From Phycicoccus sp. HDW14 (lineage in GTDB: Bacteria > Actinomycetota > Actinomycetes > Actinomycetales > Dermatophilaceae): a DNA stretch of 64,000 nucleotides. Below, piece by piece: positions 43,078 through 52,282 of this stretch. Each line of letters begins with the position of its first letter. Positions within the stretch are counted from its first letter, which is position 1. The stretch spans positions 3,534,001-3,598,000 of the forward strand of contig NZ_CP049935.1 of the NCBI RefSeq assembly GCF_011383005.1, given 5' to 3'. The notes under the pieces were generated by a model. The model was not told where the DNA came from and did no database searches. It saw only the letters and a program-made list of their open reading frames with translations. The translations under genes were made by a program, and so were the position numbers.

Positions 43078-44319
43078 TCACGCCGCTCGGGCGGTGTCGG
43101 TGAACCAGGCTTCGGCACGCTCGACCCACTGGCCGGCGCGGTCGGGGTGCTCGGCCTCGCGCAGGCCGGCGAGCGCGACGATGCGGATGCCCTCGGCCTG
43201 CCGCCAGTGCGGTGAGGTCCAGAGGGCGGCGCCTGCGCTGCGCTCCAGCTCGACGAGGGCCCGCGGCGAGACGCGCTGCGGGTCGACGACGACCGTGACC
43301 GGCCGACCGCCGAACCCCGGGACGGCGGTCGTCAGGCAGGTGCGTGCGATGCGGTCCATCCGCTCGTGCGACCGGCGGAGGAGCGGGGCGGTGGACTCGT
43401 CCGCACGCTCGAGGGGGTTGGCGGCGAGGACCGCCTCCTCGAGCCGGTCCCAGGGCCCCGGCCCGTAGCTGGCCCGGCACATCGCGGTACCGAGCAGGAC
43501 CCGCAGCCAGCCCACCGGGTGCGGGTCGCCGAGCGGCCAGCGCAGGATGGTGCGGGAGTCCGCGACGACGTCGTGCAGCGCCGCGACGGAGGCGTACCCG
43601 GTGAGCACGAAGGCGTAGACGTCGGCGGTCACCTCGCTGCTCCAGGGCTGCCACATCGACCGCAGGGCCGGGTCGTCGGAGAGCTCCCGGCCGAGGGCGG
43701 CCTGCAGGGCGTCGTTCCAGCCGGTGAGGTGGGCGACCTGGTGGCCCGTCTCGTGGAAGAGGGAGGTGGGTCGGAAGAGGTTGTGCCGCACCACTTTGAT
43801 GGCCGCCACGGGGTTGACGGTCCCCGGCGCCCAGAGCCGGATGCCAGCACGGATGATGCTCGCTCCGAGACCCTCGCCGATGTAGGTGAGCACCGGCGGC
43901 ACGACGATGCCGACCTGACCCAGCGACGCCTCGATGCTCTGCAGGGCGAGCCGGTCCAGGGTGGCCATCGTCGACTCCAGCCGCCGGCTGGTGCGGGAGT
44001 TGACCGCCTGGCCGAAGAAGTCGAGGGTGGTCTCGACCTGGAGGTAGCGGCGGCGGAAGCGCTCGACAGCGGCCTGCGCGACGGGCACGGCCCCGGGCTG
44101 GGTCCGGGCGCTGCGTACGGAGGCCTCGGCCGAGCGACCCACGCGGATCAGCTCGTCGACGGTCGTGGCCAGCTGGGTGCGCACGGGGAGGCCGACAGCG
44201 TGCTCCACCGACGTCCAGGCCGCCCGGGAGGCGAAGGACTCGGCGTCGAGGCAGCCGCGGGCCGAGCCCAGCCAGTGCTGGACCTGGCGGTCGAGGTCGT
44301 CGACGAGCGCGGTGCTCAC
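43078..44319 (-). CDS. HExxH-containing putative metalloprotease of the tyrosinase operon
   Basis: 413 residues. An HETGH zinc-binding motif (His189, Glu190, His193) in LFHETGHQVAHLTGWND, followed 36 residues later by Glu229 in SSEVTADVYAF, is the gluzincin-type layout with a distal glutamate ligand. A long N-terminal helical region (VETTLDFFGQAVNSRTSRRL, LQSIEASLGQVG) and a C-terminal region follow. No signal peptide. GTG 44319 overlaps the stop of the large upstream gene. Family not recognised; the peptidase role is inferred from motif geometry only. Confidence 0.65.
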   Translation of the reverse strand: MSTALVDDLDRQVQHWLGSARGCLDAESFASRAAWTSVEHAVGLPVRTQLATTVDELIRVGRSAEASVRSARTQPGAVPVAQAAVERFRRRYLQVETTLDFFGQAVNSRTSRRLESTMATLDRLALQSIEASLGQVGIVVPPVLTYIGEGLGASIIRAGIRLWAPGTVNPVAAIKVVRHNLFRPTSLFHETGHQVAHLTGWNDALQAALGRELSDDPALRSMWQPWSSEVTADVYAFVLTGYASVAALHDVVADSRTILRWPLGDPHPVGWLRVLLGTAMCRASYGPGPWDRLEEAVLAANPLERADESTAPLLRRSHERMDRIARTCLTTAVPGFGGRPVTVVVDPQRVSPRALVELERSAGAALWTSPHWRQAEGIRIVALAGLREAEHPDRAGQWVERAEAWFTDTARAA

Positions 44320-46802
44320 GGCCGGCTCCGCCCTGGTCCGACCGTCACCGTGGCGGTGCTCCGGTGGTCGGAGGTTGCGAGTCCGGTGACCCGGATGCGC
44401 ACCGTGACACCGCACTTCGCGTCCTGGGCGGCGCGCACGAACTCCTGCCCGCTCGACCGGGCCCACGCGGAGAGCGCCGTGGACGCGGCGGCCCTGATCC
44501 GTCGGCGCAGGCGGGCGCGCTGACCCGGGGAGAGTCGGTGGTGGCGGCGAGGATGACGGCGTCGGCGGCTGTTGGCGCGGCGTTCCCACTCGGCCTCCCA
44601 CTGCGCCTCCCACCGGGACTCCCACTCGGACTGGCCGTCGCCGCCGTCGGACGCGCCCGAGGGAGGCGGCGGGGATGTGGGGGCGGGCGTGGAGGGGCCC
44701 GGTCCGGCGCCGGCGGGGATCTGCACGGCGCCGTCGCTGCGGCCGACCGAGCGACCGGCGGCCCTCAGTGCCTCGAGGAGCGCCTTGAGCAGCGCCGGGC
44801 TGGCCGGGTCGGACCCGAGCGAAGCCGCGATGCGCTGGGCGTCGGGCTCGGAGAAGTACAGGGCGATCCGGGCCTCGCCGCGCCGGACGTCGAGGCGCAT
44901 CCTGCGGTCGCTCGGGGTACCGGGGTCGCACGACGGCGCCTCCCGCGTCGGCATGGGGAGCGGCGTCGGCTGCTGGCCGACGGGCTGGAGGTGGAAGAAG
45001 CGCTGCCCCACCGAGATCCGGTGTCGCGACTGGAGGAACCGCGCGGGTGCGTCGACACCCAGCCGGGGTTCCCGCAGCAGGGTGGTGGCGTTCGCCCGGG
45101 TGAGGGGGTGGAGGTGGCTGTAGGCGCCGTGAGTGCCGCTGGGACCGACGATGCCCTCCAGGCGGGCGAGGGTCGGCAACGTCGTGCCGGTGGCGGCCTC
45201 GAACACGAGGACCCGGAAGCGGCCCGGCAGGGTGATCCCGTGGGCTCGGAGGGCCGCGTCGAGAGTGACGCCGCCGAAGCTGCGGACGGCGGCGGCCTGT
45301 CCCTGCGTCAGCTCGATCTCCGGCGTCCGGGTGAACTTCTTGTAGGCGTGGGGGGTGCGGGCGTGCCGGGTGACGAAGGTGCCGCCGAGGGAGGGCGCGA
45401 GGCGCAGGTCGGGCCGCACGAGGGTCGCGGGGAAGTTCGCGGCCACGGACTGCTCGAACGCCTCGGCCACGGCCACCTGGAGGAGCGCCTCGTCCTCCAG
45501 GACGTGCTCCGGCTGCTCGGCGAGCCGGCGGACGGTCTCCTCGACGGTCGTCGCGAGCATGGCCGGCACGGCCTCGGACTCGAGCTCGCCCCGCCCGTCG
45601 TGCTCCAGCCCAATGACCCGCAGGCCGACGTCGACGACGGCCCGCGACAGCGGTACCGAGAGCTGCGGGCCGACCCACTTGCCGATCAGCTGGGCGAGGT
45701 ACTTGGCGAGGAAGTTGACGACCTTGGTCCGGCCGATGAGGCGCAGGCCGAGCTTGAGGGCCGGGAGGATGGCCGGGATGAACTGCTCCATCGCCGGGCC
45801 GAGGTCCTCGCCGTCGCCGGCGTCCCGCACGCGGTTCATGAAGCGGCCACGGGCCGCGGCCAGCTGCTCGAGCTCGGTGCCCGCGGGGACCTCGCTGCCG
45901 GTGTCGGGGCCGAAGGACTCGGACTGCTCCAACGCCTCCGGGGAGACCATCGACGCCGCGAGGACCGCGTCGAGGGACTCCCCGAGGGTCTCGGGGTCGA
46001 GGACCTTGACCGGCGACCCGGCGAAGTCCTCGCCCAGGGTCTCCTCCTCCGCCTCGTCCTCGAGCTCGTCGAAGGACTCGTCCTCGTGCTCGCCGATCCC
46101 GATCTTCTTCGCGAGGTCGCGTGCCGGCTGCTGGAGGGCGGCGGGGAGGCGGCCGATGGCCATCCCCAGGACGCGCTTGAGCAGGGGGTCGATCAGGCCC
46201 TTGAGCTTCTTGAGGATCGCGCCGAGGAAGGGGATCTTGCTGACGACCTTCTTCGCGACGTCCACGACCTTGCCGGCGATGCTCTTGGCCTTCTTGATGA
46301 GGCTGCCGAGGAACTGCTCGCCGGCCGGGGACACCGAGGCCGGTCCCGGGTCGAAGCGCTCCAGGAGGTCCTCGAGCTCGGACTGCGAGATCGTCTCGGG
46401 GTCCACGTGGGCGACGTGGTCCATGAAGCGCTGGACGCAGCGCTCGGCCTCGGCGCCGATCGGCCCGAGGTGGGCCTGCGCGAGCAGCTGCCGCTGGGCG
46501 CCCCAGGCGTCCGCCTGCTCACCCTGCACCCCGACCCCGGCCGCCTCGGACGTCTCCGCGACCAGCTCGGCCAGGGCCTCGTCGAAGGACTCGTCGCGCA
46601 GCTCCTCGAAGGTGTCGAGGAACAGCTCGGTCTGCTCGTCCTCACGCTCGAAGCCCGCGAGGTCCCGCTCGGAGAACGGCGAGGGCGACTCGGTCCACGG
46701 GAGCAGGCCCACGGACTCGGGGATGCTCTCGCCGAACGGCCCCGTCTCGGCGAACGGTGTCTCCGGCACGGTGAGGATGTCCGACTGCTGGGTCTGCGGC
46801 AT
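44316..46802 (-). CDS. Large modular protein heading the tyrosinase operon, unknown function
   Basis: 828 residues, no signal peptide. The N-terminus carries the same kind of motif as the tyrosinase (VPETPFAETGPFGES, then LPWTESPSPFSERDLAGFE), then acidic helices (FLDTFEELRDESFDEALAEL), an amphipathic region rich in Lys (KKAKSIAGKVVDVAKKVVSK), further helices up to about 450, a beta-rich central part (RFRVLVFEAATGTTLPTLAR) and a highly basic C-terminus (RRRRHPRRHHRLSPGQRARL). ATG 46802 follows GGAGGGA. It is divergent from the SARP gene. It is the presumed structural core of the operon product; no domain recognised. Confidence 0.6.
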   Translation of the reverse strand: MPQTQQSDILTVPETPFAETGPFGESIPESVGLLPWTESPSPFSERDLAGFEREDEQTELFLDTFEELRDESFDEALAELVAETSEAAGVGVQGEQADAWGAQRQLLAQAHLGPIGAEAERCVQRFMDHVAHVDPETISQSELEDLLERFDPGPASVSPAGEQFLGSLIKKAKSIAGKVVDVAKKVVSKIPFLGAILKKLKGLIDPLLKRVLGMAIGRLPAALQQPARDLAKKIGIGEHEDESFDELEDEAEEETLGEDFAGSPVKVLDPETLGESLDAVLAASMVSPEALEQSESFGPDTGSEVPAGTELEQLAAARGRFMNRVRDAGDGEDLGPAMEQFIPAILPALKLGLRLIGRTKVVNFLAKYLAQLIGKWVGPQLSVPLSRAVVDVGLRVIGLEHDGRGELESEAVPAMLATTVEETVRRLAEQPEHVLEDEALLQVAVAEAFEQSVAANFPATLVRPDLRLAPSLGGTFVTRHARTPHAYKKFTRTPEIELTQGQAAAVRSFGGVTLDAALRAHGITLPGRFRVLVFEAATGTTLPTLARLEGIVGPSGTHGAYSHLHPLTRANATTLLREPRLGVDAPARFLQSRHRISVGQRFFHLQPVGQQPTPLPMPTREAPSCDPGTPSDRRMRLDVRRGEARIALYFSEPDAQRIAASLGSDPASPALLKALLEALRAAGRSVGRSDGAVQIPAGAGPGPSTPAPTSPPPPSGASDGGDGQSEWESRWEAQWEAEWERRANSRRRRHPRRHHRLSPGQRARLRRRIRAAASTALSAWARSSGQEFVRAAQDAKCGVTVRIRVTGLATSDHRSTATVTVGPGRSRP

Positions 46803-47162
46803 GGTCCCTCCGAGGTCCGTGGGTGCTGTGCGCCGACCATCCTCCGGACCCGGCGTCCCCGGGTCGTGGCCCCGAACGTCGCCCTCCGGGGCCGGGCGTG
46901 TGCTGTGGAAAGGGCCCCGGCCGTCCCGCTGGCCATCCGCCGGCGGGCACGGTCCGAGTCGGCTGCCGACCTCCTCCGGTCCTCCTCGCGTCCGGCGTCC
47001 GTCCCCGTTCCGTACCGCCCTTCGTGACCGGCGTGTCCCCCGCGCGGCGACGCGCCGAAAGGCGTTGCGTGTGCGTCGTGGGGTCCGGGATACTGCGGTG
47101 ACGTCCCCGCCTCCATGACTCTGACACCACCCCACGCCACCAGGGCGGTGAGAGGGACTGCC
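46803..47162. promoter_or_regulatory. Divergent promoter region of the tyrosinase operon and SARP gene
   Basis: About 360 bases with no credible gene. A promoter for the SARP gene is plausible: TTGCGT (47065-47070), an 18-base spacer and GATACT (47089-47094). The opposite strand carries the ribosome site for the large operon gene at its left edge. No direct repeats typical of SARP heptamers were obvious by eye. Confidence 0.45.
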
Positions 47163-47867
47163 GTGACCGTTACGAGCACGCACCGACACGTGTCGGTCCT
47201 CGGGCGGCTGGCCGTCGCACCGGAGGACCGCCTGACGGCCGCCGCGCGCCGCGCCGTCGCCTACCTCGCCGTCAAGGGCCCTGTCGTCCAGCGTTCCCTG
47301 ATGAGCATGGAGCTGTGGCCCTCCGTCCTCGACGAGCGGGCCCGTGCCAACCTGCGGCGAGCGATCTGGCAGACCCCGGCGGGGTGGGTCACCGCGTCAT
47401 CGTGGGAGGTGAGGCTCGAGGCGGACGTCGACGTGGACGAGGCCCGGCGGGTCGCCGACCAGGCGTGCGACAACGTCAGCCTCGACGCGCGCCAGGTCGA
47501 CCTCCTGACCCGTGACCTCCTCCCCGGCTGGTACGAGGACTGGCTGCTCGGCGAGCAGGACTCGTTCCACATGGTGCGTATCCAAGGGCTGGAAGCGGTG
47601 TGTCGCAACGCGACCCACCTACGGCAGTTCGGGCTGGCCACGCGGGCCGGGCTCGCTGCCGTCAGTGCGGAGCCGCTGCGCCAGTCAGCGGTCTGCGCGC
47701 TCATCTGCGCCCACCTGGAGGAGGGGAACTCCTACGAGGCGCTCCGGCGCTACGAGCAGTACCGAGGCCTCGTCGACTCCGAGCTGGGGGTCGAGCCGGC
47801 ACCGGAGGTGAGCTCGCTCGTCGACGGTCTCGTCGCCCGGCCGGCCAGGCGTCGTCGCGGGGCGTGA
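47163..47867 (+). CDS. SARP/BTAD-type transcriptional regulator
   Basis: 234 residues. A winged-helix N-terminus (VSVLGRLAVAPEDRLTAAAR, AYLAVKGPVVQRSLMSMELWP) and a BTAD TPR-like C-terminus (LLPGWYEDWLLGEQDSFHMV, LRRYEQYRGLVDSELGVEPA) define the SARP family of pathway-specific activators. GTG 47163 is preferred; ATG 47115 would add 16 residues. Being divergent from the large operon, it is the likely activator of that operon. Confidence 0.8.
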   Translation: MTVTSTHRHVSVLGRLAVAPEDRLTAAARRAVAYLAVKGPVVQRSLMSMELWPSVLDERARANLRRAIWQTPAGWVTASSWEVRLEADVDVDEARRVADQACDNVSLDARQVDLLTRDLLPGWYEDWLLGEQDSFHMVRIQGLEAVCRNATHLRQFGLATRAGLAAVSAEPLRQSAVCALICAHLEEGNSYEALRRYEQYRGLVDSELGVEPAPEVSSLVDGLVARPARRRRGA

Positions 47868-47931
47868 CGACTGTCGGCGCCCGCGAGTAGCGTCGGCACC
47901 CGTCAGCGACGACGGACGCAGGGAGCCCACC

Positions 47932-48357
47932 ATGCCCAGCCAGCTCAACCCCTACCTCAACTTCCCCGGCAGGGCCCGCGAGGCGATGACCTTCTACCAG
48001 GAGGTCCTCGGCGGGCAGCTCGACATCATGACCTTCGGCCAGTACGGCGCCGAGGGTGAGGGAGCCGACGGCGTGATGCACGCCTACCTCGGCACCGACG
48101 ACGGCTTCGTGCTCATGGCCTCGGACATGCCGCCGGGCCAGGAGGACGCCGCCACCGCAGCGTCCAACGTCCACGTCTCGCTGAGCGGCGACGACGCCGA
48201 GCGGCTGCGCGGTCTCTGGGACGGCCTCGCCGAGGGCGCCACGGTGTCGATGCCCCTCGAGAAGCAGATGTGGGGCGACGAGTTCGGCGCACTCACCGAC
48301 CGCTACGGCATCTCGTGGATGGTCAACATCGGCAGCGGCGAGCAGCCCCAGGCCTGA
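47932..48357 (+). CDS. VOC family protein, PhnB-like
   Basis: 141 residues. MPSQLNPYLNFPGRAREAMTFYQEVLGG at the start and DRYGISWMVNIG at the end are typical of PhnB/YjdN-type VOC proteins. No specific substrate. ATG follows GGGAGCCCACC. It is a single gene between the SARP and the WS/DGAT genes. Confidence 0.88.
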   Translation: MPSQLNPYLNFPGRAREAMTFYQEVLGGQLDIMTFGQYGAEGEGADGVMHAYLGTDDGFVLMASDMPPGQEDAATAASNVHVSLSGDDAERLRGLWDGLAEGATVSMPLEKQMWGDEFGALTDRYGISWMVNIGSGEQPQA

Positions 48358-48390
48358 GGGCTCGCGCCGGGAGGGGCCCGGTCGACCGGG

Positions 48391-49800
48391 TCAGCGGGTC
48401 CCGGCCGCCGCCTCGAGCTCCTCGAGCGCCTCGCCGGTGTGAACCGCGAGGCGCTGGAGGTGGGGCAGTGCCTCCCGGTCGCCGATGAACCCGAGGTCGA
48501 GGGTGCCGGCGTACGACTGCGCCGTGATGTTCAGCGCCATCGAGTGCCCGGGGATCGACACCGGGTAGGTGGCGTCGAGCCGCGCTCCGCGCCAGTACAG
48601 CGGCTTGGTCGGGCCCGGCACGTTCGAGATGCAGAGGTTGAGCGTCAGCGGACCCGGCAGCGGCAGCCCGCTCATCGCCCGGGCCACCTGGAGGCCGGCC
48701 GGCGCGAGGAGCATCGCGCTGTAGGCGATCACCGCGTCGCCCGACATCCCGCGCATCCGGGCCTTGGCGGCTCGCGACGACGAGGCGATGGCGGCCAGCC
48801 GCGAGGCCGGCTCCTCGATGTCGGTGCCCAGCGACACCAGGGTCGCCCCGACGTAGTTGCCGCCGCCCTCGCTGTCCGGGGGTCGCACGTTGACCGGGAT
48901 GAACGCGACGAGCGGGCGGTCGGGCAGCTCGTCGAGGTCGCCGAGGAAGCGGCGCAGCCCGCCGGCGCAGATGGCCATGAGCACGTCGTTGAGGGTGACG
49001 TTCTTGGCCCGGGCCACCGCGCGCAGCCGCTCGAGCTCGTACTGCTGGGTGGCGAACCGGCGCGAGCGGCCGGTGCGCCCGTTGAGCACCGACATCGGCG
49101 CCTGGTACGACGTGACCGCCCGCGTCGAGGTCTCGCCGCGGCGCAGCTGGGTGCCGATGATGGTCCGCGCGACCGCCGGGATCGCCGTGAGCGAGGCCGA
49201 CACGCTGCTGAGGATCGAGGCCACGTCACCCACCGGCTCACGCGTGTCGCCCTCTGCCCGAGGCTTTTTCACGAGGCTGAAGAAGTGCGGGTGGGTGCGG
49301 TCGTCGGGGTCCTCGGACAGCCCGCGCTGGAGGATGCGGGTGCCCGTGTAGCCGTCGACGAGGCTGTGGTGGATCTTCGTGTACAGCGCGAACCGGCCCG
49401 GACCGACCCCCTCGATGAAGGTCATCTCCCACGGCGGACGGCGGAAGTCGATCTGGTTCGAGTGCAGCCGCGAGACGAGGATGCCGAGCTCGCGCTCGCC
49501 GCCCGGGGCCGGCAGCGCGGAGTGCCGCACGTGGTAGTCGATGTCGAAGCGGTCGTCCTCGACCCAGCGGTGCACCGGCTGGCGCAGCACCCGGCGGGTC
49601 TGGAGGCGCAGGGTCCACGGCAGCTCGACGGCGGCCGAGCGGACGTCGGCGACGAGGTCGCGCAGGAACCCGTCGTCCTCGCCCTCGGGGTAGGAGAAGT
49701 GCAGCAGCGACCCGACGTGCATCAGCGTCTCGGGGGTCTCCCCCATGAGGAAGATGGCGTCGAGCGGGCTGGCCCACCGTGACCGGCCCACCGCGCTCAC
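48391..49800 (-). CDS. Wax ester synthase/diacylglycerol acyltransferase (WS/DGAT)
   Basis: 469 residues. The catalytic HHxxxDG motif is present in [12 protein letters not shown] near residue 147. Family landmarks: [42 protein letters not shown], and [20 protein letters not shown]. It transfers acyl-CoA to diacylglycerol or fatty alcohols to make storage lipid, at the membrane/lipid-body surface. GTG 49800 overlaps the stop of the upstream lipase gene, so synthesis and hydrolysis of lipid are co-transcribed. Confidence 0.92.
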   Translation of the reverse strand: MSAVGRSRWASPLDAIFLMGETPETLMHVGSLLHFSYPEGEDDGFLRDLVADVRSAAVELPWTLRLQTRRVLRQPVHRWVEDDRFDIDYHVRHSALPAPGGERELGILVSRLHSNQIDFRRPPWEMTFIEGVGPGRFALYTKIHHSLVDGYTGTRILQRGLSEDPDDRTHPHFFSLVKKPRAEGDTREPVGDVASILSSVSASLTAIPAVARTIIGTQLRRGETSTRAVTSYQAPMSVLNGRTGRSRRFATQQYELERLRAVARAKNVTLNDVLMAICAGGLRRFLGDLDELPDRPLVAFIPVNVRPPDSEGGGNYVGATLVSLGTDIEEPASRLAAIASSSRAAKARMRGMSGDAVIAYSAMLLAPAGLQVARAMSGLPLPGPLTLNLCISNVPGPTKPLYWRGARLDATYPVSIPGHSMALNITAQSYAGTLDLGFIGDREALPHLQRLAVHTGEALEELEAAAGTR

Positions 49801-50576
49801 ACCGCCTTGTCGTGCGTGGAGGCCACGGCGCCGGCTCCGGCCCAGGGGGCCCACGTGCCCTCGGGCTGGGCGAGCCGGTCGGCGATGACGTGGAGGGTCT
49901 CGAGCTGGTGGCCGTAGCCGAGATGGGTGGCCGAGACCTCGACGTTCTCGGTGCGCGGCGCCGGGTCGGCGACGCAGCACTCCCAGGCGACGATGCCGTC
50001 GGCCTTCGAGTAGATGCTCGTCGTCGGCACCGTCAGGGGCTGGGCCCGCAGCGCGAGGGCCTCCTCGGTGAACATCAGGTCGAGGTTGTGGCGGTTCATC
50101 ATCCGGTACATCGCCCAGGCGCGGGTGGAGGCCGGGTGGTGGCGGAACGGGCTGCCGAGGGTGATGACGCCGCGCGTGTAGTCGGGCAGCGCGCGGGCCA
50201 TCTCGCGGGCGTAGACGCCGCCGGCGCTCCAGCCGACGAGGCTGACCCGGCGGCCGTAGCGGTCGTGGACCTCGAGGAGCAGGTCCTCGAGGCGCGCGGC
50301 GAGCTCGGGGCTGGCCCCGAGGTTGCGGCCCTGGCGCCAGTCGTGGACGCGGTAGCCGAGCCGGCGCAGGTGCTGGCGGAGGAAGACCGTGGACTCGGGG
50401 CCGGCGAGGAAGCCGGGGAGGACGATGACCGGGTGCCCGTCGCCCGTGGGCCAGTCGGCGACGTCGCGGGTGCGGACCGCCGCGGTCGCGAGCTCGAGGG
50501 CCGCGCGCCACTCGCGCCGGGCCATCCACAGCGTCGGTGCGCTGGGGCCGGGCGGCACGGGGTCGAGCCGGGGCAC
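49797..50576 (-). CDS. Alpha/beta-hydrolase lipase-like protein
   Basis: 259 residues. The oxyanion region [21 protein letters not shown], nucleophile Ser in [20 protein letters not shown] and catalytic His in [14 protein letters not shown] support a lipase/esterase-like alpha/beta-hydrolase. No signal peptide. GTG 50576 follows AAGGAG. It is the first gene of a two-gene operon with the WS/DGAT; divergent from fumC. Confidence 0.87.
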   Translation of the reverse strand: MPRLDPVPPGPSAPTLWMARREWRAALELATAAVRTRDVADWPTGDGHPVIVLPGFLAGPESTVFLRQHLRRLGYRVHDWRQGRNLGASPELAARLEDLLLEVHDRYGRRVSLVGWSAGGVYAREMARALPDYTRGVITLGSPFRHHPASTRAWAMYRMMNRHNLDLMFTEEALALRAQPLTVPTTSIYSKADGIVAWECCVADPAPRTENVEVSATHLGYGHQLETLHVIADRLAQPEGTWAPWAGAGAVASTHDKAV

Positions 50577-50780
50577 GGTGGCTCCTTCGGTCGGGCGGAC
50601 GCCACGACTCCGGTCGACCCGGTTCGCGACGCTGCGGAGGGCAGAGGGCCAGTGTCCCAGAACCAGCCTCGGGAGGGGAGGCTCCGCGCGGGTCCGTGTC
50701 GCACGTCTCGCCGCCCCTCGCGGCCCGCCTCGTCGGCGGGCGCCGGCGGTGCAGCGCGCACCGCGGCCTACCGTGGGTGG

Positions 50781-52202
50781 ATGACGACGCAGCAGGACCC
50801 GGCCGGCGGGGCCACCCGCACCGAGCGCGACACGATGGGGGCCGTCGAGGTGCCGGCCGACCGGTACTGGGGCGCGCAGACCCAGCGCAGCCTCGAGCAC
50901 TTCGACATCGGCCGCGACACCTTCGTCTGGGGGCGCCCGGTGGTGCGTGGTCTCGGGCTGCTCAAGAAGGCGGCAGCGCTGGCCAACGCCGAGCTCGGGC
51001 TGCTGCCGGAGGACGTGGCGCGGGCCGTCGTGGAGGCGGCGGACGAGGTGGCCCGCGGGGAGCTCGACGGGCACTTCCCGCTCGTCGTCTTCCAGACCGG
51101 GTCCGGGACGCAGTCGAACATGAACGCCAACGAGGTCGTCTCGAACCGGGCCATCGAGCTGCTCGGCGGCGAGCTCGGGTCGAAGTCGCCGGTGCACCCC
51201 AACGACCACGTCAACCGCAGCCAGTCGAGCAACGACACCTTCCCGACGGCCGTCCACGTGGCGGTGGCCCTCGAGCTCGCCGAGCGGCTGCACCCCGCCG
51301 TCGACGCGCTCTGCGAGGCGCTGGAGGCCAAGGCCGCTGAGTACGCCGACGTCGTCAAGGTCGGGCGCACCCACCTCCAGGACGCGACGCCGGTGATGCT
51401 CGGCCAGGAGATCGGCGCGTGGGCCGGCCAGCTGCGCGAGGCGCAGGCCGACGTCCGGCACGCGGGGGAGCGGGTGCTCGCGCTGGCCATCGGCGGCACG
51501 GCGGTGGGCACCGGGCTCAACGCCCCGGCGGCGTTCGGGCCGGCGGTGGCGCGGCACCTGTCCTCCGAGACGGGGCTGGCCTTCCACCAGGCCGACAACC
51601 TCTTCGTCCAGCTCGCGGCGCACGACGGGCTGGTCGCGGTGTCGTCGGCGCTGCGGACGCTCGCGGGCGGGCTCATGAAACTGGCCAACGACGTGCGCTG
51701 GCTGGCGTCCGGGCCGCGCACCGGCATCGGCGAGCTGCGCATCCCCGAGAACGAGCCGGGGTCCTCGATCATGCCGGGCAAGGTCAACCCCACGCAGTCC
51801 GAGGCGATGACGATGGTCGTCACGCGCGTGTTCGGCAACGACGCCACGGTCGGGTTCGCCGGCACGCAGGGCAACTTCCAGCTCAACGTCTTCACGCCGG
51901 TGATGGCGCACGCCGTGCTCGAGTCGGTGCGGCTGGTGTCGGATGCCTGCCGCTCGTTCCGGGAGCACTGCGTCGTCGGGCTGGAGGCCGACCGGGCGGT
52001 CATCGCCGAGCACCTCGACGCCGACCTCATGCTCGTCACCGCGCTCGCCCCGCACATCGGCTACGACGCGGCGGCGGCCATCGCCAAGCAGGCGCACCGC
52101 GACGGCTCGACGCTGCGCGAGGCGGCGCTGGCGTCGGGGTCGGTGTCGGCGGAGGACTACGACCGCTGGGTCGACCCCGCCGCGATGACCCGCCCCGACT
52201 GA
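50781..52202 (+). CDS. fumC: Fumarate hydratase class II
   Basis: 473 residues of the fumarase/aspartase superfamily. Conserved blocks: [52 protein letters not shown] and the signature [13 protein letters not shown]. It hydrates fumarate to malate in the TCA cycle. A TACCGT box ends about six bases before the ATG, so the transcript is probably leaderless. A strong hairpin terminator begins 13 bases after the stop. Confidence 0.97.
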   Translation: MTTQQDPAGGATRTERDTMGAVEVPADRYWGAQTQRSLEHFDIGRDTFVWGRPVVRGLGLLKKAAALANAELGLLPEDVARAVVEAADEVARGELDGHFPLVVFQTGSGTQSNMNANEVVSNRAIELLGGELGSKSPVHPNDHVNRSQSSNDTFPTAVHVAVALELAERLHPAVDALCEALEAKAAEYADVVKVGRTHLQDATPVMLGQEIGAWAGQLREAQADVRHAGERVLALAIGGTAVGTGLNAPAAFGPAVARHLSSETGLAFHQADNLFVQLAAHDGLVAVSSALRTLAGGLMKLANDVRWLASGPRTGIGELRIPENEPGSSIMPGKVNPTQSEAMTMVVTRVFGNDATVGFAGTQGNFQLNVFTPVMAHAVLESVRLVSDACRSFREHCVVGLEADRAVIAEHLDADLMLVTALAPHIGYDAAAAIAKQAHRDGSTLREAALASGSVSAEDYDRWVDPAAMTRPD

Positions 52203-52214
52203 CCACCCCGGCCC

Positions 52215-52261
52215 GTTCGAGGTGAAACCCGACCGGAATCGGGTCGCCTTTCACCTCGAAC
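52215..52261. terminator. Bidirectional terminator hairpin after fumC
   Basis: GTTCGAGGTGAAA (52215-52227) and TTTCACCTCGAAC (52249-52261) are exact inverse complements, with an inner stem CCCGA/TCGGG. The long perfect stem lies between two convergent genes. T-runs on both arms make it an efficient bidirectional terminator. Confidence 0.88.
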
Positions 52262-52282
52262 CGAGCGATCCGCTCGTCGAGG

